Below, one piece after another: positions 58,412 to 64,000 of a DNA stretch of 64,000 nt. The stretch is from Pseudooceanicola nanhaiensis (GTDB lineage: Bacteria > Pseudomonadota > Alphaproteobacteria > Rhodobacterales > Rhodobacteraceae): contig NZ_JAIUZP010000004.1 of NCBI RefSeq assembly GCF_020171315.1, forward strand, positions 124,001 through 188,000, given 5' to 3'. Under the pieces are notes generated by a model. It saw only the letters and a list, made by a program, of their open reading frames with translations. It made no database searches and had not been told where the DNA came from. A program made the translations under genes and the position numbers. The first letter of the stretch is position 1. Every line of letters begins with the position of its first letter.

Positions 58412-59143
58412 TCAGCCGCGCTCCTTCCAGCGGACCATCTGACGCAGGACCCCGTGGAGCACCTGCACGTCCGAGCGGGTCAGCGGCATCCGCGACCAGA
58501 GGTTGCGCAGGTTCAGCTTCATGCTGGCGGCCTTGGTCTCGGGGAAGAAGAACCCGGCCTGCTCCAGCGTTTCCTCGTAATGTTCCGAGAGTTTCTCGAT
58601 CTCGACGTTCGTGGCCCAGTCGGCCCCGGCCATCTCGACGGTCTCATGGGTGATCTCGGCGGTCTGGCGGCGCCATTCGTAGGCCGTCAGCAGCACGCAT
58701 TGCGCGAGGTTGAGCGAGGCGAACTCCGGGTTCACCGGGACCGAGATGATCGCATTGGCGCGCGCGATGTCGTCGTTCTCCATCCCGGCGCGTTCCGGGC
58801 CGAAGAGCACGGCGACCTTCTCACCGGCGGCGATCCTCTCTGCCGCGATCTGCATGGCGCGTTCGGGGGTCAGCACCGGCTTGGTCAACCCGCGCGGCCG
58901 GGCCGTGGTCGCCAGCACGAAGTGGCTGTCATGGAGCGCATCGGCGGTAGTCTCGAAGAGGCCCGCGTTGTCCAGCAGCCGCCCCGCGCCCGAGGCCATG
59001 GCCACGGCCTTCTGGTTCGGCCAGCCGTCGCGGGGCGCCACGAGACGCATCCGGTCGAGGCCGAAGTTCCACATCGCGCGCGCGGCGCCGCCGATATTCT
59101 CGCCCATCTGCGGGCGCACGAGAACGAAGGTGGGTTGGGACAT
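58412..59143 (-). CDS. trmJ: tRNA (cytidine/uridine-32-2'-O)-methyltransferase
   Basis: 243 aa from the ATG at 59143, preceded by AGGAAAGG. SPOUT-class RNA methyltransferase: FVLVRPQMGENIGGAARAMWNFGL, VLFGPERAGMENDDIARANAIISVPVNPEFASLNLAQCVLLTAYEW gives the knot and SAM-binding motifs in order. It methylates the 2'-O of position 32 in the anticodon loop of certain tRNAs. It is separated from ctaA by 280 bp of GC-rich sequence in which nothing else was seen. Confidence 0.92.
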   Translation of the reverse strand: MSQPTFVLVRPQMGENIGGAARAMWNFGLDRMRLVAPRDGWPNQKAVAMASGAGRLLDNAGLFETTADALHDSHFVLATTARPRGLTKPVLTPERAMQIAAERIAAGEKVAVLFGPERAGMENDDIARANAIISVPVNPEFASLNLAQCVLLTAYEWRRQTAEITHETVEMAGADWATNVEIEKLSEHYEETLEQAGFFFPETKAASMKLNLRNLWSRMPLTRSDVQVLHGVLRQMVRWKERG

Positions 59144-59585
59144 GGGGGCCTTTCCTGTTTGTTCCGGCAATAGGCCAAGGCGCCAAGGGGGACAAGGGTT
59201 GGCGACGGATAGGCGGGTGTGCCGAGGGATGGGAGGGTACTCCGGGGGCCCCCGGCGGGACGGAGATTTCGGTCATCTAACCAAGCCCCCCACCGGATGG
59301 CACACAGGGCAGCGCCGTCCCGCGGGGTGGCGCAATAGCGCCGCCCCAGGGGGGCGGGTCGGCGCTGCAAGGCCTTACGGCCGGGCGGGACATATCGGGG
59401 GGACAGCACCCCATGCTTGCCTCCGCCTCCGCCTCCGCCTCGAAACGAGGCCACAGCCGGTGTTCCGCCCCCACAAGCCCCCCAGCCCCTGCCTACCGCA
59501 GGGAATTCCCAAACAAACCGTTACACTTTGCAAAACCGTCACATAGGCTCTGCAAACCGGCGCGAGACCGCAGCCAGAGGCCCCC
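59144..59585. other. 442-bp divergent intergenic region with repeat copy
   Basis: Separates trmJ and chrA. It contains the first copy of the ~83-bp palindromic repeat (59307-59389), a short CCTCCG hexamer run (59420-59442), and direct repeats AAACCGTTACA and AAACCGTCACA (59515, 59533) before chrA. No gene. Confidence 0.5.
59307..59389. repeat. dispersed palindromic repeat, copy 1
   Basis: Starts GGGCAGCGCCGTCCCGCGGG and ends GGCCGGGCGGG. The outer arms GGCAGCGCCG and CGGCGCTGC pair, enclosing an inner inverted repeat GGCGC...GCGCC. About 83 bp, very similar to 62504-62587. Confidence 0.75.
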
Positions 59586-60845
59586 ATGACCGTTAGCCCC
59601 CCTCCCAGCCCTTCCGATCTCTTCAAGGTCTTCGGCCGCATCGGCCTGCTGTCCTTCGGCGGACCGGCGGCGCAGATCGCCCTGATGCACCGCGAATTGG
59701 TGGAGGAACGCCCCTGGCTCGAGGACAGCAAGTTCCTCGGCGCGCTCAGCTTCTGCATGCTGCTGCCGGGACCGGAGGCGATGCAGCTGGCGACCTATGC
59801 GGGCTGGCGGCTCAGGGGCACCGTCGGCGGGTTGATCGCGGGCGGCCTCTTCGTGCTGCCCGGCGCCCTCGTCATCGCGGCCCTTGCGCTCGCCTATGGC
59901 CAGTGGGGTACGCTGCCGCTGGTGCAGGCGGCCTTCCTCGGGATCAAGGCGCTGGTCATCGTCATCGTCCTGCAGGCGCTCTCGCGCCTCGCGCGCAAGA
60001 CGCTGACCGCGCCGGACCGCTGGCTGCTGGCGGGGCTGGCCTTCGTGGCAACCTTCGCGTTCTCCCTGCCGTTCCCCCTGATCGTGGCACTCGCCGCCCT
60101 CTGGGGCGCCCTTGCCGCGCGCCCGCCTGCAAGCGCCCCGCCGCCCGCCGCGCAGGGCGCCCTGCGCGAAAGCCTGCGCCAGACGCTGCTCTGGGGCGCG
60201 CTCTGGCTAGGGCCCGTGGCGGCACTCGCCCTCTCGGGCGCAGAGTTCCTCACCGCCATCGCGCTTTTCTTCAGCAAGCTCTCCGTGGTCACCTTCGGGG
60301 GCGCCTATGCGGTGCTGGCCTACATGGCGCAGGCCGCGGTCGAGACCCATGGCTGGCTCAGCGCCCAGCAGATGATCGACGCGCTCGGCCTGGCCGAGAC
60401 CACGCCCGGGCCGCTGATCCTCGTGACACAGTTCGTGGCCATGGTCGCCGGGCAGAACGCCTCCGGCCCGGGCCTCGCCCTTGCGGCGGGCCTCATGGCG
60501 CTCTGGGTGACCTTCATTCCCTGCTTCCTGTGGATTTTCGCCCTCGCCCCCCATGTGGAACGTGTGCTGGCCCAGCCGAGGCTTCAGGGCGCGCTGCAGG
60601 GGATCACCGCGGCGGTGGCCGGCGTGATTCTCAACCTATCGGTCTTCTTCGCGCTGCATGTCTTCTTTGCCGAGGTGGAGACCGGGGGCCTCTGGCTCCG
60701 CCCCCTCTGGGACAGCCTACAGCCCGAGGCCGTGGTGCTGACGATTCTCGCAGCATGGCTCGTCTTCGGGCTGAAACGCGGCCCCCTCGTGGCGCTTGGC
60801 CCCATGGCCCTTGCCGGGATCGCCCTGGGCGCGATAGCGTCCTGA
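59586..60845 (+). CDS. chrA: chromate transporter, two-domain ChrA (CHR family)
   Basis: 419 aa. Two homologous CHR halves are visible: the first with GLLSFGGPAAQIALMHRELVEERPWL and the second with LSVVTFGGAYAVLAYMAQAAVETHGWL, each followed by hydrophobic helices and a conserved PGP (LLPGPEAMQL; TPGPLILVTQ). The family exports chromate using the proton gradient, giving resistance; some members transport other oxyanions. The ATG at 59586 follows AGGCCCCC. It is transcribed divergently from trmJ with no linked chrB regulator. Confidence 0.9.
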   Translation: MTVSPPPSPSDLFKVFGRIGLLSFGGPAAQIALMHRELVEERPWLEDSKFLGALSFCMLLPGPEAMQLATYAGWRLRGTVGGLIAGGLFVLPGALVIAALALAYGQWGTLPLVQAAFLGIKALVIVIVLQALSRLARKTLTAPDRWLLAGLAFVATFAFSLPFPLIVALAALWGALAARPPASAPPPAAQGALRESLRQTLLWGALWLGPVAALALSGAEFLTAIALFFSKLSVVTFGGAYAVLAYMAQAAVETHGWLSAQQMIDALGLAETTPGPLILVTQFVAMVAGQNASGPGLALAAGLMALWVTFIPCFLWIFALAPHVERVLAQPRLQGALQGITAAVAGVILNLSVFFALHVFFAEVETGGLWLRPLWDSLQPEAVVLTILAAWLVFGLKRGPLVALGPMALAGIALGAIAS

Positions 60846-60958
60846 GCCATCCTGCCAAGGGCGCGCGGCGCATAAGCGTGGTCGACAGAGATTTTTCCTC
60901 CCCCGCCTTCCGTTTTTCTCCGAATCCCCTATGCTCCCCTAAAGAAACGGATGAACGC

Positions 60959-61453
60959 ATGTCTGGATCCATCGACTACGGCAACCTGATGCACCGCGCG
61001 ATGCGCAGCCTCATTCAGGAGGTCCTCACGGACGTTGCCGACCACGGCCTCCCCGGGGCGCACCACTTCTTCATTACCTTCGACACCACCCATCCGGAGA
61101 CGGAGCTGGCGGACTGGTTGAAGGATCGGTACCCGAGCGAAATGACCGTGGTCATGCAGCACTGGTACGACAACCTTGAGGTGGGCGACACGGGCTTCGG
61201 GATCACCCTGAACTTCGGCGACGCGCCGGAGCACATGTTCATCCCCTACAACGCCATCAAGACCTTCGTGGACCCCTCGGTGGAGTTCGGCCTGCGCTTC
61301 GAGACGCAGGTGAGCGACGAGGACGAAGATCCGACGCCCCCCGATCCGCCGCGCCCGCTGCGCGATCCGTCCAAGGTGAAGACCCCCTCCTCCAAGTCGG
61401 AAAACTCCGGCCAGGAAGCGGACGTGGTGCGGCTGGACCAGTTCCGCAAGTAA
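60959..61453 (+). CDS. sspB: SspB-type ClpXP adaptor, alphaproteobacterial form
   Basis: 164 aa from the ATG at 60959, with only a weak ribosome site. The SspB fold is recognised by DYGNLMHRAMRSLIQEVLTDVADHGLPGAHHFFITFDTTHP and GFGITLNFGDAPEHMFIPYNAIKTFVDPSVEFGLRF. A flexible acidic and proline-rich linker (DEDEDPTPPDPPRP) leads to the C-terminal ClpX-docking peptide VVRLDQFRK. It delivers ssrA-tagged and some regulatory proteins to ClpXP. Confidence 0.93.
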   Translation: MSGSIDYGNLMHRAMRSLIQEVLTDVADHGLPGAHHFFITFDTTHPETELADWLKDRYPSEMTVVMQHWYDNLEVGDTGFGITLNFGDAPEHMFIPYNAIKTFVDPSVEFGLRFETQVSDEDEDPTPPDPPRPLRDPSKVKTPSSKSENSGQEADVVRLDQFRK

Positions 61454-61481
61454 GCCGTCAGGCGACATAGGACGACGTATC

Positions 61482-61505
61482 ACGGGGCCCGCGCGGCCCC
61501 GTTTT
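61482..61505 (+). terminator. rho-independent terminator after sspB
   Basis: Perfect 8-bp stem ACGGGGCC / GGCCCCGT, loop CGCGC, T-run TTTT. Confidence 0.85.
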
Positions 61506-61752
61506 CATGCGCGCCCTGCGGCCCCTCCCGGTCACGGCCCCGAGGCCCGCGACATGCCCCTGTCACACCACGGTCATGGCACCGTCACAGAGCGTGGCAA
61601 GCGCTTGGCGGGGCGAGAGAATTCGCCCGCCTAGATCGCAGGAAACCAACGTAAGCACATGAATTTTTTGTAAAATCCTGAATTCCCACTTGCCCAGACG
61701 GGGGCTTCTCCGGTTTCTCGTCGCAACGACAGTGGCAAGTGGGGAAAGAACC

Positions 61753-62310
61753 ATGGCGAGCGATTTTGCGGTGTTCCTGGGCGAGATGATGCGCCGCCCG
61801 AAAGAGGTCTCGGCGATTGCGCCCTCGTCCCAGGCGGTGGCCCGGATGATGACGGCGGGGGTTGAGCAGGTCAGCGGCCCGATCGTGGAAATCGGCCCCG
61901 GCACCGGCAGCTTCACCCGCGCGATCCTCGACCGCGGCGTGGCGCCGGAGCGGCTGATCCTGATGGAGATGAACCCGCGCTTCTGCGAGACCCTGCGCGA
62001 GAAATTCCCCGGCGTGACCGTGCTGAACCGCCCGGCACAGGAGATCGAGAGCCTTGGCCTTGCGCACATCGGCTCGGTCATCTCGGGTGTGCCGGTGCTG
62101 GCGCGGCCGCAGATCCAGCGCGAGGTGGTGGGCCGGGCCTTCAAGGTGATGGCCCCGGGCGGGGTCTTCGTGCAGATCACCTATTCGCCCAACGCCCCGA
62201 TCCCGCCCGAGGTGCAGGCCGAACTGGGCGTGCGCGCGACGAAGCGCGGGACGGTCTGGGCGAACCTGCCCCCGGCGCGGGTGTTCGAGTTCCGCCGGTC
62301 TGCGCAGTAA
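61753..62310 (+). CDS. pmtA: phospholipid N-methyltransferase (PmtA-like)
   Basis: 185 aa from the ATG at 61753 with GGAAAG upstream. SAM-binding motif I is IVEIGPGTGSFTRAIL, then LILMEMNPRFCETLREKFPG and the late PGGVFVQITYS. This fits the short Rhodobacter-type PmtA (about 200 aa), which methylates phosphatidylethanolamine stepwise to phosphatidylcholine. A relative, ribosomal RNA adenine methyltransferase-like proteins, shares motif I but lacks the rest. It stands alone between two terminators. Confidence 0.85.
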   Translation: MASDFAVFLGEMMRRPKEVSAIAPSSQAVARMMTAGVEQVSGPIVEIGPGTGSFTRAILDRGVAPERLILMEMNPRFCETLREKFPGVTVLNRPAQEIESLGLAHIGSVISGVPVLARPQIQREVVGRAFKVMAPGGVFVQITYSPNAPIPPEVQAELGVRATKRGTVWANLPPARVFEFRRSAQ

Positions 62311-62354
62311 GTGCGTGGGCCCGAGGGGCCGCGGGACAGGACGTGACAGGATAG

Positions 62355-62390
62355 GACGGGCGGCGCGAGGGATTGCGCCGCCCGTCTTTT
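62355..62390 (+). terminator. rho-independent terminator after pmtA
   Basis: Perfect 12-bp stem GACGGGCGGCGC / GCGCCGCCCGTC, 8-base loop, then TTTT. Confidence 0.88.
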
Positions 62391-62755
62391 GTTGTGGGTG
62401 ACTTCGGGACCTCTCCTCGCTCGCGGGATGTCGCGCATCACGTCCAATTGGGCTGCCTGCCCCTCGCGCTCCCTTTCCCATTCCGCTCTCCGTCAGCCAC
62501 GGAGGGCAGCGCCGTCCCGCGGGGTGGCGCATAAGCGCCGCCCCATGGGGGGCGGGTCGGCGCTGCCCGGCCTATCGGCCGGGCGGGGGATCAGTGGAGG
62601 GGACCGCGCAGGCCCATAAGATTTGTAGGCCCGCCACGTTCAGAGAAAGGACGTTTCCTATCGCACCTCCCCTCCCTGCCCTATTCCCCCCAATGCGGCA
62701 TTGATCTTCCCCGCAGGAGCGGTACAAAGCGGCGACTTCCTTTAGGAGAGCTGAC
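62391..62755. other. intergenic region upstream of fumC
   Basis: Contains the second copy of the palindromic repeat (62504-62587) and then ordinary sequence leading to TTTAGGAGAGCTGAC before fumC. No gene was seen. Confidence 0.5.
62504..62587. repeat. dispersed palindromic repeat, copy 2
   Basis: Near-identical to 59307-59389 over its whole length; differences cluster at the loop (ATAAG versus AATAG) and in the inter-arm TATC/TTAC segment near the right end. Same orientation as copy 1. Confidence 0.75.

Positions 62756-64000
<1,245 letters not shown>

Overview
The window is high-GC, densely packed bacterial chromosome. Gene content points to an alphaproteobacterium of the Rhodobacterales (Roseobacter group). 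The evidence is an iscR-suf cluster with a cysteine-poor IscR, alpha-type SspB, Usg, non-zinc HemB, a PmtA-type phospholipid methyltransferase, CtaA, and an Azospirillum-type L-arabinose cluster with a ChvE/Ggu sugar transporter. The species cannot be fixed from sequence alone. No phage, transposase, CRISPR array or rRNA was seen; there is one tRNA.

Layout. (1) 246-1874: periplasmic glucan biosynthesis protein with a Tat-like signal. (2) 2638-15536: a secreted-protein island with a small lipoprotein, a 1404-aa M10/serralysin-type RTX metalloprotease, an 895-aa propeller-like RTX protein and a 1573-aa RTX protein built from 207-aa tandem units. No type I secretion genes lie in the window. (3) 15805-18288: Rieske oxygenase, tRNA-Arg(CCG) and a methyltransferase. 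(4) 18533-27451 (minus): iscR, cysteine desulfurase, sufB, two tiny membrane proteins, ybjQ-like, a methyltransferase-like gene, sufC, sufD, two Yip1-like membrane proteins and sufS. Paired palindromes precede iscR. (5) 27615-28584: hydrolase plus a small hypothetical. (6) 28652-40797: a divergent LysR regulator and a sugar operon (chvE-gguA-gguB, arabinonate dehydratase, sugar dehydrogenase, mutarotase, L-KDA dehydratase, DgoK, DgoA, lactonase). The upstream oxidative steps are shared, and products leave by an arabinose branch or a galactose branch. (7) 40967-44886: tandem-HD hydrolase, TPR protein and a MarR-GNAT fusion under a triple palindromic operator. (8) 44905-54980: housekeeping genes (mfd, DUF599-like, hemB, SYLF lipoprotein, usg, gyrA, a LysR gene). 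(9) 54981-55511: gene-free, lower-GC stretch with hairpins and a strong terminator, a candidate structured RNA. (10) 55512-64000: M32 carboxypeptidase, ctaA, trmJ, chrA, sspB, pmtA and the 5' part of fumC. Two copies of a palindromic ~83-bp repeat lie at 59307 and 62504.

The most notable observations are the RTX unit architecture, the lipoprotein next to the metalloprotease, the putative RNA at about 55057-55408, the MarR operators that move the start codon, the tandem-HD enzyme, and the combined arabinose/galactose operon. All assignments come from reading motifs and remembered family features; no database search was run.
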